Below, in pieces: positions 16,148 to 24,086 of a stretch of DNA of 64,000 bases. A model generated the notes under the pieces. The model saw only the letters and a program-made list of their open reading frames with translations, did not search any database and was not told where the DNA came from. The DNA is from Microbacterium jejuense (GTDB lineage Bacteria > Actinomycetota > Actinomycetes > Actinomycetales > Microbacteriaceae), in contig NZ_JAEUAW010000002.1 of assembly GCF_019511665.1 (NCBI RefSeq), forward strand, positions 1 through 64,000, written 5' to 3'. Numbering within the stretch: the first letter of the stretch is position 1; every line of letters begins with the position of its first letter. The translations under genes were made by a program, and so were the position numbers.

Positions 16148-17305
16148 TCAGTGAGCCGCGTGGTCTGCGTAGCTGCCGACGAGGCGCACCGCGCCGCCGT
16201 CGACGCCCTTGGCGCCCTGTTCCCAGTGCCCGTGCGTGTCGTCCGGCCGTGCGCCGCCGCGCACGACGCCCACCTGCCAGGTCGCGATCCCCTCGCTGGA
16301 GAGGGTGGATGCCGCAGCCTCCGCCTTCTCGGGCGACACGACCGCGAGGAAGCCGATGCCGAGGTTCCAGGTGCCCTCGGTCGCTTCGAGTTCGAGGTCG
16401 CCGAGGTCGGCGAGCACGCGGAACACCGGAGAAGGCGACCACGTCGAGCGGTCGACCTCGACCCACGTGCCCTGGGGCAGCACGCGCGCGAGGTTGGCGG
16501 CGATGCCGCCGCCGGTGACGTGGCTGAGCGAGCGCACGGCGTCGCCGGTGCCCGCGATGAGGCGCAGCAGCGGCAGCGTGTACAGGCGCGTCGGCTCGAG
16601 GAGCGCCTCGCCCCACGTCGTGCCGAAGTCGGCGGAGTTGTCGCCGTAGTGGATGCCGGCGCCGGCCACGATGTGGCGAACGAGGGAGTATCCGTTGGAG
16701 TGCAGGCCGCTGGAGGCGAGTGCGAGCACCACGTCGCCGTCGCGCACGCGCTCGGCGCCGAGGACGCGGGATGCCTCGACCACGCCGGTCGCGGCGCCCG
16801 CGACGTCGTAGTCGTTCACGCCGAGCAGGCCCGGGTGCTCGGCCGTCTCGCCGCCGACCAGGGCCGTCCCGGTGGCCGCGCAGCCGTCGGCGATACCGCG
16901 GACGATGTCGGCGATGCGCTCGGGGAAGACCTTGCCGCACGCGATGTAGTCCGTCATGAACAGCGGCTTCGCGCCGACCACGACGATGTCGTCGACGACC
17001 ATGCCGACGAGGTCCTGGCCGATCGTGTCGTGCTTGTCGATGGCCTGGGCGATCGCGACCTTCGTGCCGACGCCGTCGGTGCTGGTGGCCAGCAGCGGCT
17101 TGTCGTACGCCTTGAAGGCGGTGGCGTCGAAGAGCCCCGCGAACCCGCCGACGCCGCCGAGCACCTCGGGACCGTGCGTGCGCCGGACGGCCGACTTCAT
17201 GAGCTCGACGGCCAGGTCGCCGGCTGCGGTGTCGACACCGGCCGCCGCGTACGGGTTCACGGGCGGTTGGGGGCGGGAGGGGGCATCGCGATCGGATGAG
17301 GCCAC
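16148..17305 (-). CDS. purM: Phosphoribosylformylglycinamidine cyclo-ligase (AIR synthetase)
   Basis: Closes the imidazole ring to give AIR, using ATP. 385 residues, with an N-terminal YAAAGVDTAAGDLAVELMK, STDGVGTKVAIAQ, MVVDDIVVVGAKPLFMTDY, GGETAEHPG, and the AIRS C-terminal part HVTGGGIAANLARVLP. The GTG start lies six bases after TAGGCT, so the purM-purF mRNA is probably leaderless. The gene order here is purM then purF. Confidence 0.97.
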   Translation of the reverse strand: MASSDRDAPSRPQPPVNPYAAAGVDTAAGDLAVELMKSAVRRTHGPEVLGGVGGFAGLFDATAFKAYDKPLLATSTDGVGTKVAIAQAIDKHDTIGQDLVGMVVDDIVVVGAKPLFMTDYIACGKVFPERIADIVRGIADGCAATGTALVGGETAEHPGLLGVNDYDVAGAATGVVEASRVLGAERVRDGDVVLALASSGLHSNGYSLVRHIVAGAGIHYGDNSADFGTTWGEALLEPTRLYTLPLLRLIAGTGDAVRSLSHVTGGGIAANLARVLPQGTWVEVDRSTWSPSPVFRVLADLGDLELEATEGTWNLGIGFLAVVSPEKAEAAASTLSSEGIATWQVGVVRGGARPDDTHGHWEQGAKGVDGGAVRLVGSYADHAAH

Positions 17306-17311
17306 GCCTCC

Positions 17312-17317
17312 AGCCTA
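17312..17317 (-). promoter_or_regulatory. -10 element of purM-purF (leaderless)
   Basis: TAGGCT on the - strand, six bases before the GTG at 17305. Confidence 0.6.
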
Positions 17318-17377
17318 CCGGCGGCCCGCCTGAGCGGACGCCGGATGTCGCACCTCCCCACCCCAGCCACTGAATCG

Positions 17378-17438
17378 GTTCACTTGCGCTGAACGTACGC
17401 ATCTGCGGGCGTGCCGTGTACGTTCAGCGCAAGTGAAC
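17378..17438. repeat. Long imperfect palindrome P3 (family B, copy 1)
   Basis: 23-base arms (17378-17400 and 17416-17438), 22 of 23 paired: GTTCACTTGCGCTGAACGTA and its complement. It lies between two divergent genes, purM and the gene at 17539, so it cannot be a terminator for either. A second copy is at 40026. Confidence 0.88.
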
Positions 17439-17525
17439 GGCATCGACGGGGCGCGGGCGCATCGCGGCTCGGAGTGCGGACGGGCGGGAAGCCCGCGAAA
17501 CCGCTGGGGCACGGCGGCGCGCGCC

Positions 17526-17531
17526 TAGAAT
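17526..17531 (+). promoter_or_regulatory. -10 element of the 17539 gene (leaderless)
   Basis: TAGAAT, seven bases before the ATG at 17539. Confidence 0.6.
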
Positions 17532-17538
17532 GAGGGGC

Positions 17539-18150
17539 ATGGGAGGCGCCGGTGCTCCGGAGTGGCTGATCCGCGAAGACGCCGGTCAGCCGGTGCTTCT
17601 TGCCCTCTACCTGCGGCAGGTGCTCGGCATCCGCTCGCCCGAGGAGCTGCCGCATCTGCGCGGCATCCCGGCTCGCGCGAACGACCGCAGCGCGGCCGCC
17701 CAGGATGCGCTCGAAGAGCAGTGGCGCGCGTACTGGGCGATGACCGTCGAGCCGCAGGCGCATCCGTCGGCCGTGCCGCTGGAGCTGGTGGACGAGTTCG
17801 GCACGTCGCTGGCGCTGCCGAGCGAGGGCGCCGAGGTGCTGCGTCGCGCGGTCGTGCCGCACGCGGCCGAGGCGCTCGCGTTCGCCCAGTCGGCGAACGA
17901 GCGGTATCGCAAGGAGGCGTCGCACAGCTCGGGCACGACGTACCGCGCGTATGCGGGCGCGATCGCGGAGCACGAGCGGCAGGTGGGGCGCCGCGCCCAC
18001 GCGTTCGAGCTCAACGTGCAGGTGCTTCCGCTCAATCAGCGCGGCGTGTGGTGGATCGGAGCGCTGACGATCGCGGTCACCGACGGCCTGCGCGGCGACG
18101 TCGCGGCGTTCGACGCCGCGATCCACCCGATCATCGCCGAGCTCGCCTAG
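17539..18150 (+). CDS. Conserved hypothetical protein, 203 residues
   Basis: Not recognised. A soluble, mainly helical protein with no signal peptide or membrane helix. Features include an N-terminal PEWLIREDAGQPVLLALYLRQ, a mid region rich in Ala/Glu helices, and a C-terminal beta-like stretch AFELNVQVLPLNQRGVWWIGALTIAVTDG. Codon use is normal for the window. The start at 17539 is preferred because TAGAAT ends seven bases before it; the ATG nine bases upstream overlaps that hexamer. It is divergent from purM. Confidence 0.75.
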   Translation: MGGAGAPEWLIREDAGQPVLLALYLRQVLGIRSPEELPHLRGIPARANDRSAAAQDALEEQWRAYWAMTVEPQAHPSAVPLELVDEFGTSLALPSEGAEVLRRAVVPHAAEALAFAQSANERYRKEASHSSGTTYRAYAGAIAEHERQVGRRAHAFELNVQVLPLNQRGVWWIGALTIAVTDGLRGDVAAFDAAIHPIIAELA

Positions 18151-18169
18151 CCCCGCTCGGCTCCCGGCC

Positions 18170-18523
18170 TCAGTGGCCCGGGCCGTGGCCGTTCGTGCCC
18201 GGTTCGGGGTCGACGTGCACCGACTCGTGGTCGACCGCGATCTCGTGCGTGCGCCGGCGCGAGCGGCGGTCGAGGACGAGCGCGAGGATGCCGCCGAGCA
18301 CGAGGCCGATCGGAGCGCAGATCAGCACGAGGAAGCCGAAGACCTGACCCTGCGTGTACTCCAGCCCGGTGTTGGGGCTGGCCTCGGCGGTGCCGTTGAA
18401 TGCGAAGGTGAGGATCATCGCAACCAGGGCGCCGACCAGTGCGCCGACGATGAGGAACACCGAGATCTTCGGTGCGCGGCGCACGCGCACGGTCTCGATG
18501 CGGTCCTGGCTGTGCTCGGGCAT
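18170..18523 (-). CDS. Small two-helix membrane protein, 117 residues
   Basis: Unknown function. A basic N-terminus (DRIETVRVRRAPK), a first helix SVFLIVGALVGALVAMILTF, an external loop with NGTAEASPNTGLEYTQ, a second helix VFGFLVLICAPIGLVLGGIL, and a polar His/Glu/Asp tail ending HGPGH. The positive-inside rule puts both ends in the cytoplasm. The GGAGG is only one base from the ATG, too close to be used, while GACAAT lies six bases upstream, so a leaderless mRNA fits better. Confidence 0.75.
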   Translation of the reverse strand: MPEHSQDRIETVRVRRAPKISVFLIVGALVGALVAMILTFAFNGTAEASPNTGLEYTQGQVFGFLVLICAPIGLVLGGILALVLDRRSRRRTHEIAVDHESVHVDPEPGTNGHGPGH

Positions 18524-18529
18524 GCCTCC

Positions 18530-18535
18530 ATTGTC
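18530..18535 (-). promoter_or_regulatory. -10 element of the 18523 gene (leaderless)
   Basis: GACAAT on the - strand, six bases before the ATG at 18523. Confidence 0.45.
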
Positions 18536-18561
18536 CCACTCGGCCGGTGCGAGCGCGCCCG

Positions 18562-18933
18562 TCAGGGGCGCAGCGGCAGCAGGTGCGAGATGTCGGCGCG
18601 GGTACCCGAGGCGCTGATGCGGCCCGCGGTCGCGGCATCCACCCACTCCTCCGCGCCCGTCGCCAGTGCGATCCACGTCGCCGCGTCGGTCTCGACGACG
18701 TTGGGCGGGGTGCCGCGCGTGTGTCGCGGCCCCTCCACCACCTGCACCGCCCCGAACGGCGGCACGCGCACCTCGACCGAGTTGCCCGGTGCCTTCTCGG
18801 CCAGCAGCTGCAAGAGGTAGCGCACGGCGGTCGCGTTGTCGGTGCGGGCGGGAGGGGTGGATGCCGCCACCGCCGCCGCGACGGCGCTCAGCGCCGCGCG
18901 GCCGTCGTCGGTCGAGATCCTGCGCGTGGCCAT
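18562..18933 (-). CDS. Sterol-carrier-family small protein
   Basis: 123 residues, an actinobacterial protein annotated in relatives as sterol carrier family and often found beside purine genes, as here next to purD. It has a helical N-terminus ([18 protein letters not shown]), the central [19 protein letters not shown], and a C-terminal [19 protein letters not shown] followed by a stretch like the end of an SCP2-like fold. The role is unknown. The ATG lies six bases after TACGGT. It is divergent from purD. Confidence 0.8.
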   Translation of the reverse strand: MATRRISTDDGRAALSAVAAAVAASTPPARTDNATAVRYLLQLLAEKAPGNSVEVRVPPFGAVQVVEGPRHTRGTPPNVVETDAATWIALATGAEEWVDAATAGRISASGTRADISHLLPLRP

Positions 18934-18939
18934 CCCTCC

Positions 18940-18945
18940 ACCGTA
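18940..18945 (-). promoter_or_regulatory. -10 element of the sterol-carrier-family gene (leaderless)
   Basis: TACGGT on the - strand, six bases before the ATG at 18933. Confidence 0.45.
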
Positions 18946-18972
18946 CGCGCGGCTCGCCGCCTCCCGCTGCGG

Positions 18973-19056
18973 CTCCGGAATTCGGAGTTCGCGGCTGATT
19001 CCGGCGTCAGGCGCCCGACGGACTCCGGAAAGCGCGCGATTCTCCGATTTCCGGAG
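18973..19056. repeat. Long imperfect palindrome P4
   Basis: Arms start CTCCGGAATTCGGAG and end with CTCCGATTTCCGGAG, roughly 22 bases each with small bulges and a ~38-base loop. It lies between the divergent sterol-carrier gene and purD. Confidence 0.75.
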
Positions 19057-19117
19057 CGGAGGCGGATGCCGCCACCCGGCCGGTCCGGCATGCCTCGGCG
19101 GCTGAGCGGCCCCTCGG

Positions 19118-19123
19118 TAGGCT
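19118..19123 (+). promoter_or_regulatory. -10 element of purD (leaderless)
   Basis: TAGGCT, six bases before the GTG at 19130. Confidence 0.6.
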
Positions 19124-19129
19124 GAAGGG

Positions 19130-20404
19130 GTGAAGATCCTGGTCCTCGGTTCGGGCGCGCGCGAGCACGCCATCATCCTGGCGCTGCGGTCGGAGGAGGC
19201 CGAGCACGAGATCTTCGCGGCACCCGGCAACGCGGGCATCGGGCAGGTCGCGCAGCTCGTCGCACTCGACGCCAACGACCCCGGCGCCGTCACGGACTTC
19301 GCCAACGAGAACCACATCGACCTCGTGATCGTCGGCCCCGAGGCACCGCTCGTGGCGGGCGTCGCCGACGCCGTCCGCGAGCGCGGCATCCCCGTGTTCG
19401 GGCCGAGCCGCATGGCCGCGCAGCTGGAGGGGTCGAAGGCGTTCGCCAAGCGGATCATGGATGCCGCGGGCGTGCCGACGGGCCGGGCCGTACGCGCCGC
19501 GAGCCGCGCCGAGGTCGAGGCGGCGTTCGACGAGCTCGGCGCGCCGCACGTGGTCAAGGCCGACGGGCTGGCTGCCGGAAAGGGCGTCATCGTCACGTCC
19601 GACCGCGAGGCCGCCCTCGCGCACGCCGACGAGTACCTGCCGTCGGGTCCGGTCCTGGTCGAGGAGTTCCTCGACGGCCCCGAGGTGTCGCTGTTCTTCC
19701 TCAGCGACGGCGACCACGTGCTGCCCCTCAGCCCGGCACAGGACTACAAGCGTCTGCTCGACGGCGACGAGGGCCCCAACACGGGCGGCATGGGCGCGTA
19801 TTCGCCGCTGCCGTGGCTCGACGGGAGGTTCGGCAGCGAGCAGGCGTTCGTCGACCTCGTGACACGCGAGGTCGCTGAGCCGGTGATCCGCCAGCTCGAC
19901 TCCGAGGGGACGCCCTTCATCGGCCTGCTGTACGCCGGGCTCATCATCACCGACTCCGGCGTCAAGGTCATCGAGTTCAACGCCCGCTTCGGCGACCCCG
20001 AGACCCAGGTGGTGCTCCCCCGCCTCGTCGACCCGCTGTCGGAGCTGCTGCTCGCCGCGGCCTCAGGGCACCTCGAGGACCACGCCCGTCCGGCGTTCGC
20101 CGACGACGTCGCCGTCACGGTCGTGCTGGCCAGCGAGGGCTATCCCGCAGCGCCGGTCACCGGCCGTCCGCTCACGGGACTGCGCGACGCCGAGGCGGTC
20201 GAGGGAGTCCATCTCGCACACGCGGCGACCGCCGAGACCGACAGCGGATTCGTCGCCACCGGCGGACGCGTGCTCAACGTGGTCGGCGTGGCCACGACGT
20301 TCGCGCAGGCTCGCGAGCGCGTCTACCGCGCCATCGACGCGATCGGATTCGAGGGCGGTCAGCACCGCACCGACATCGCGGCCCGTGTCGTCGAGGGCCT
20401 CTGA
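19130..20404 (+). CDS. purD: Phosphoribosylamine-glycine ligase (GARS)
   Basis: Joins glycine to phosphoribosylamine with ATP, the second step of purine synthesis. 424 residues with the GARS layout: an N-terminal nucleotide-like fold ([15 protein letters not shown]), an ATP-grasp core ([49 protein letters not shown]) and the C-terminal domain ([19 protein letters not shown]). GTG start six bases after TAGGCT; no ribosome site, so probably leaderless. Confidence 0.97.
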   Translation: MKILVLGSGAREHAIILALRSEEAEHEIFAAPGNAGIGQVAQLVALDANDPGAVTDFANENHIDLVIVGPEAPLVAGVADAVRERGIPVFGPSRMAAQLEGSKAFAKRIMDAAGVPTGRAVRAASRAEVEAAFDELGAPHVVKADGLAAGKGVIVTSDREAALAHADEYLPSGPVLVEEFLDGPEVSLFFLSDGDHVLPLSPAQDYKRLLDGDEGPNTGGMGAYSPLPWLDGRFGSEQAFVDLVTREVAEPVIRQLDSEGTPFIGLLYAGLIITDSGVKVIEFNARFGDPETQVVLPRLVDPLSELLLAAASGHLEDHARPAFADDVAVTVVLASEGYPAAPVTGRPLTGLRDAEAVEGVHLAHAATAETDSGFVATGGRVLNVVGVATTFAQARERVYRAIDAIGFEGGQHRTDIAARVVEGL

Positions 20405-20432
20405 GGCCCCCGACGGCAAGACGTGCGACCGG

Positions 20433-20600
20433 TCAGGCGCCGCGTCGGATGTAGCGGATCAGCCACGCGATGATCGCGATCACGATGATCACGATGCCGA
20501 TCCACAGCAGGAACTTCGCCGCCTCGACGAACACGCCGAACAGCAGCAGCACGATTCCGATGATGAGCAGGATCACTGCGAGTGCGGTCATGTCTGCCAT
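20433..20600 (-). CDS. Small hydrophobic membrane protein, 52-55 residues
   Basis: Two hydrophobic helices (LAVILLIIGIVLLLFGVFV and LLWIGIVIIVIAIIAWLIRY) joined by a short EAAKF link, with a basic RRGA end. It resembles the small protein at 7817 in size and plan. The start is uncertain between ATG at 20600 (MADMTAL) and ATG at 20591 (MTAL); neither has a clear ribosome site. Function unknown. Confidence 0.65.
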   Translation of the reverse strand: MADMTALAVILLIIGIVLLLFGVFVEAAKFLLWIGIVIIVIAIIAWLIRYIRRGA

Positions 20601-20660
20601 CGTGACGGCCGGTCGCAGGGCCGCGCCAACCTCTTGACAAACGCGCCGCCGGACGTCTGA

Positions 20661-20704
20661 GACGAGTGGATGCCGGCGGCCGCGGCCGCCGGCATCCACT
20701 CGTC
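20661..20704 (-). terminator. Perfect 44-bp palindrome after the DHA2 transporter
   Basis: A perfect palindrome with 22-bp half-sites, GACGAGTGGATGCCGGCGGC and its complement, centred at 20682/20683. It lies just past the stop of the MFS gene (20713). Confidence 0.75.
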
Positions 20705-20712
20705 ATCTCTGG

Positions 20713-22263
20713 TCAGTCGGCGGCGCGTGCCGCGGCGTGACCTGCGTGCCAGTCCTCGGCGGACGACAGCTGGGGGCGCTGCAGGAACAGGACGACGACG
20801 ACGCCCGCGAGCATCACGACAGCCGGCAGCAGGATCGCCTGGGCCATGGCCTGCGAGAAGCCGTCGACGACGAAGGCCGGGAGCGCGCCGGTGCCGAAGC
20901 CGCCGGGTGCTTCCGCGGCGCCCGGCAGGTTCGCCTCGAGGCGCGACTGCATGAACGCCGCGATCGAGGCTGAGCCGATCACCGAGCCGATCGTGCGCGT
21001 GGTGTTGTAGATGCCGGCGCCGGCACCCGCCTGCCGTGGCGGAAGGTTACGGGTCGCGGTCGTCGCGAGCGGACCCCACATGCCGGCGTTGCCGATGCCC
21101 ATGAGCGCCGACGGCAGCAGGAACATCCAGATCGGGGTATCCGTGTTCATGAGCGTCGCGTACCAGAACAGCGAACCGGCGACCAGCAGGAGCCCCGGCA
21201 CCAGCAGGAAGCGCGGATCTGTGCGGTCGAGGAGCTTGCCGGCGAACGGGGCCAGCACGCCCGACAGCACGGCCATCGGGATGAGCAGCAGCGCCGACTC
21301 GGTCGGGGTGAGCCCTCGGGCCAGCTGGATGAAGAACATCAGCGGCAGCGACATGCTCGTCACCGTGAAGCCCACGAGCGCGATCGCGAGGTTCGACACC
21401 GAGAAGTTGCGATCGCGGAACAGCGGCAGCGGGACGAGCGGCTCGTTCTTGGTGCGCGCCTGGGTCCAGATGAAGATCGCCATGACGACGACACCGGCGA
21501 CGATCATCCCCCACACCCATGCTGCCCAGTCGTACTTCTCGCCCTCTTGCAGGCCGAAGACGATGAGGAAGAGGCCGAGGGCGCTCAGCAGCACGCCGAC
21601 GATGTCGAACCGGTGCGGGTGCGTCTCGAGCCTGGGCACGAGGATCACCGCGAGCACGAAGGCGATGATGCCGACGGGGATGTTGATGAAGAAGATCCAC
21701 TCCCATCCGGCGCCGTCGACGAGAAGGCCGCCGGCGAGCGGCCCGACGAGCGTCGCGACGCCCGCCGTGGCGCCCCACAGGCCCATCGCCGCGCCGCGGC
21801 GGTTCGGTGGGAACGTCCGGGTGATGACAGCCATGGTCTGCGGCGTCATGAGCGCGGCACCGAGCCCCTGCACGGCGCGAGCGACGATCAGCATCTCGAG
21901 CGTGCCCGAGAGCCCGCACCACAGCGATGCGAGTGTGAAGATCGACAGGCCGATGAGGTAGATGTTCTTCGGGCCGAACCGGTCACCGAGACGCCCCGTG
22001 ATCAGGAGGGGCACCGCGTAGGCGAGCAGGTACGCCGAGGTCACCCACACCACGTTGTCGAGGTTGTTGGTGTCGGGGTCGAGCGCCGCCTTGATGGCGG
22101 GGTTCGCCACCGAGACGATCGTGGTGTCCACCAGGATCATGAAGAACCCGATGACCAGCGCCCACAGCGCCGGCCACGGGCTGCGGGGCTTGTGCCCGGC
22201 GGCGTAGGCGCCGGTGGGCGGGTGCGCGGCCGTCGAAGCCGCGTCGGAGGCGGGGTTGGTCAC
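20713..22263 (-). CDS. MFS drug exporter, DHA2 (EmrB/QacA) type, 14 helices
   Basis: 516 residues with fourteen predicted membrane helices. Motif A is GRLGDRFGPKNIYLIG, the acid-containing first helix region is FFMILVDTTIVSVANPAIKAAL, and motif C-like glycines occur in TAGVATLVGPLAGGLLVDG. It is a proton antiporter for hydrophobic or cationic drugs in family members. The GTG start overlaps the stop of the PadR gene by four bases (22260-22263), so the regulator and pump are co-translated and the pump is almost surely the PadR target. Confidence 0.9.
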   Translation of the reverse strand: MTNPASDAASTAAHPPTGAYAAGHKPRSPWPALWALVIGFFMILVDTTIVSVANPAIKAALDPDTNNLDNVVWVTSAYLLAYAVPLLITGRLGDRFGPKNIYLIGLSIFTLASLWCGLSGTLEMLIVARAVQGLGAALMTPQTMAVITRTFPPNRRGAAMGLWGATAGVATLVGPLAGGLLVDGAGWEWIFFINIPVGIIAFVLAVILVPRLETHPHRFDIVGVLLSALGLFLIVFGLQEGEKYDWAAWVWGMIVAGVVVMAIFIWTQARTKNEPLVPLPLFRDRNFSVSNLAIALVGFTVTSMSLPLMFFIQLARGLTPTESALLLIPMAVLSGVLAPFAGKLLDRTDPRFLLVPGLLLVAGSLFWYATLMNTDTPIWMFLLPSALMGIGNAGMWGPLATTATRNLPPRQAGAGAGIYNTTRTIGSVIGSASIAAFMQSRLEANLPGAAEAPGGFGTGALPAFVVDGFSQAMAQAILLPAVVMLAGVVVVLFLQRPQLSSAEDWHAGHAAARAAD

Positions 22264-22886
22264 TGTCGTGCAGCCTTTCTCTGGGCGAGATAGCGTTCGG
22301 ATGGGGACGCGTCCGGTCCCCACGGGAAGTCGGGTTCGGCGATGCGCTCGAGCGTCGCGTCGAGCCAGTCGAGGTCGGCCTTGAGGAGCGCGGCCTCGCG
22401 GTCGAGCTCGAGCAGGTACTGTGCGGGCACACCCTTGGCGAGCGCCCCGGCGTGCCCCGCCGTCGTCGCTGCGAGCGACGCGGCGAGCGCGTCGCGCCGG
22501 ACTGTGAGCAGGCGGATCGCCTCGTCGCGGTCGAGATCGTGCGCCTCGGCGAGCGCGACGCGGTACTCGGCGGGCCGGTCCACCAGCGGCAGCTCGCGCC
22601 GGATCCACTCGCGCACGGCGGCGGCTCCGGCCTCGGTCTGGGTATAGGTGGTGCGCTCGGGGCGGTTGCCCTCGCGGTCGACGCCGACCTCGGCGACGAA
22701 GCCGAGGCGTTCGAGCCGCGCGACGGTGTGGTACACCGTCCCGTGGGTGATCGTCACGAGCCGGTCGTCGCGGCGCATGCGCATGAGCCGGATCATCTCG
22801 TAGGGGTGCATGTCGCCCTCGCCCAGCAGGGCGAGCACGACCAGCCCCAGCGGGGTCAGGCGGGCGACGGCATCCTTCACGATCAC
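22260..22886 (-). CDS. PadR-family regulator of the adjacent drug exporter
   Basis: 208 residues. A PadR winged helix (LTPLGLVVLALLGEGDMHPYEMIRL; THGTVYHTVARLERLGF; REGNRPERTTYTQTEAG) is followed by a helical C-terminal domain of the PadR-s2/Vir type (ALAEAHDLDRDEAIRLL). Start: GTG at 22886, or GTG at 22880, which has GGAG five bases upstream. It is likely to repress through the TAGTCC/GGACTA site over its promoter. Confidence 0.88.
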   Translation of the reverse strand: MIVKDAVARLTPLGLVVLALLGEGDMHPYEMIRLMRMRRDDRLVTITHGTVYHTVARLERLGFVAEVGVDREGNRPERTTYTQTEAGAAAVREWIRRELPLVDRPAEYRVALAEAHDLDRDEAIRLLTVRRDALAASLAATTAGHAGALAKGVPAQYLLELDREAALLKADLDWLDATLERIAEPDFPWGPDASPSERYLAQRKAARQ

Positions 22887-22897
22887 TCCATGTCGAC

Positions 22898-22915
22898 TAG
22901 TCCAGATGGACTATA
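22898..22915 (-). promoter_or_regulatory. Operator and -10 of the padR-exporter operon
   Basis: The inverted repeat TAGTCC-AGAT-GGACTA (22898-22913) overlaps a -10-like TATAGT (22915-22910 on the - strand). Binding there would block transcription of the PadR-pump operon. Confidence 0.6.
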
Positions 22916-22950
22916 CACCGCCCTCGCGAGGCATGCGAGAGCCGCATGAC

Positions 22951-22956
22951 GATAAT
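22951..22956 (+). promoter_or_regulatory. -10 element of purC (leaderless)
   Basis: GATAAT, six bases before the GTG at 22963. Confidence 0.55.
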
Positions 22957-22962
22957 GGACAG

Positions 22963-23943
22963 GTGACAGTCACCCCCTCCCCCTCGACCGAGCTCGCCGG
23001 CTGGCGGCACGTCTACTCCGGCAAGGTGCGCGACCTGTACGTGCCCGCCGAGACGCCTGAGGGCGAGAAGCCGGAACGCCTGCTCGTCGTGGCGAGCGAC
23101 CGGGTCAGCGCGTTCGACCACGTGCTGTCGCCCGGCATCCCGGGCAAGGGCGAGCTGCTCACGACGCTCAGCCTCTGGTGGTTCGACCAGCTGGCCGGCG
23201 CGGACGGGGGGCGCGGCATCCCGAACCATCTCGCGGCCTCGCACGTGCTCGGTGTGGGCGAGGACGGCGTGGCGAATACCGCCGACGACCTCAAGAGCCT
23301 GATCCCGGATGCCGTCGTCGGGCGCGCGATGGTGGTCAAGAGCCTCGACATGCTGCCCATCGAATGCGTCGTGCGGGGCTATCTCACCGGGTCGGGCTGG
23401 GCCGAGTATCAGGCCGACGGCACCGTGTGCGGCATCCCTCTTCCGGAAGGGCTGCGCAACGGCGACCGACTGCCCGAGCCGATCTACACGCCCGCGTACA
23501 AGGCACCGATGGGCGAGCACGACGAGAACATCTCGTACGAGCGCACCGTCGAGCTGGTCGGTGCCGAGCGTGCCGCCGAGCTGCGCGACCTCTCGCTCGA
23601 GATCTACACGCGCGCGTCGCGCACGGCCGAGGCGCACGGCGTGATCCTCGCCGACACCAAGTTCGAGTTCGGCCTCGACGAGAACGGCGTGCTGACCCTC
23701 GCGGACGAGGTGCTCACGAGCGACTCGTCGCGATACTGGGATGCCGCCGCCTGGGCCTCGGGCACGACCGAGGCCGAGCGCATGGCGAGCTTCGACAAGC
23801 AGATCGTGCGCAACTGGCTCGCGGCGAACTGGGCGCCGCCGCGCGAGGGCGAGCCCCCGGCGCTGCCCGCCGACATCGTCGAGCGCACCGCCGCCCGCTA
23901 CCGCGAGCTGCTGGAGCTGCTGACCTCGGCACCCGGTCGTTGA
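22963..23943 (+). CDS. purC: Phosphoribosylaminoimidazole-succinocarboxamide synthase (SAICAR synthetase)
   Basis: ATP-dependent joining of aspartate to CAIR. 326 residues, the longer type of PurC seen in Actinobacteria. Motifs: YSGKVRDLYV near the N-terminus, VVASDRVSAFDHVLSPGIPG, ECVVRGYLTGSGWAEY, DTKFEFGLDENG and LADEVLTSDSSRYW. GTG start with GATAAT six bases upstream. The last codons and stop (GGT CGT TGA) are the first bases of a REP-like repeat, so the native C-terminus may have been replaced at its end. Confidence 0.96.
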   Translation: MTVTPSPSTELAGWRHVYSGKVRDLYVPAETPEGEKPERLLVVASDRVSAFDHVLSPGIPGKGELLTTLSLWWFDQLAGADGGRGIPNHLAASHVLGVGEDGVANTADDLKSLIPDAVVGRAMVVKSLDMLPIECVVRGYLTGSGWAEYQADGTVCGIPLPEGLRNGDRLPEPIYTPAYKAPMGEHDENISYERTVELVGAERAAELRDLSLEIYTRASRTAEAHGVILADTKFEFGLDENGVLTLADEVLTSDSSRYWDAAAWASGTTEAERMASFDKQIVRNWLAANWAPPREGEPPALPADIVERTAARYRELLELLTSAPGR

Positions 23944-24005
23944 GCGGAGGGCGCTCCAGCGCCCGCAGACGAAACGCGTTCCGGCACGAAGTGGCTCAAC
24001 GACCG
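23934..24005. repeat. REP-like repeat forming a hairpin, covering the purC stop
   Basis: Starts CGGTCGTTGAGCGGAG and ends GGCTCAACGACCG; the two ends pair. It holds the ACGAAACG motif shared with the other copies. It supplies the stop codon of purC and probably acts as its terminator. Confidence 0.8.
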
Positions 24006-24040
24006 GCGGCGAGGGGCCGGGCCGCGCCCGCCCGCGCCGC

Positions 24041-24046
24041 TAGGGT
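24041..24046 (+). promoter_or_regulatory. Candidate -10 of the uracil permease gene
   Basis: TAGGGT, giving a leader of about 35 bases that includes a GAAGGAG ribosome site. Confidence 0.35.
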
Positions 24047-24086
24047 GAGGCGAGCACAACACCCGAGCGCGAAGGAGCGAGCGCAC

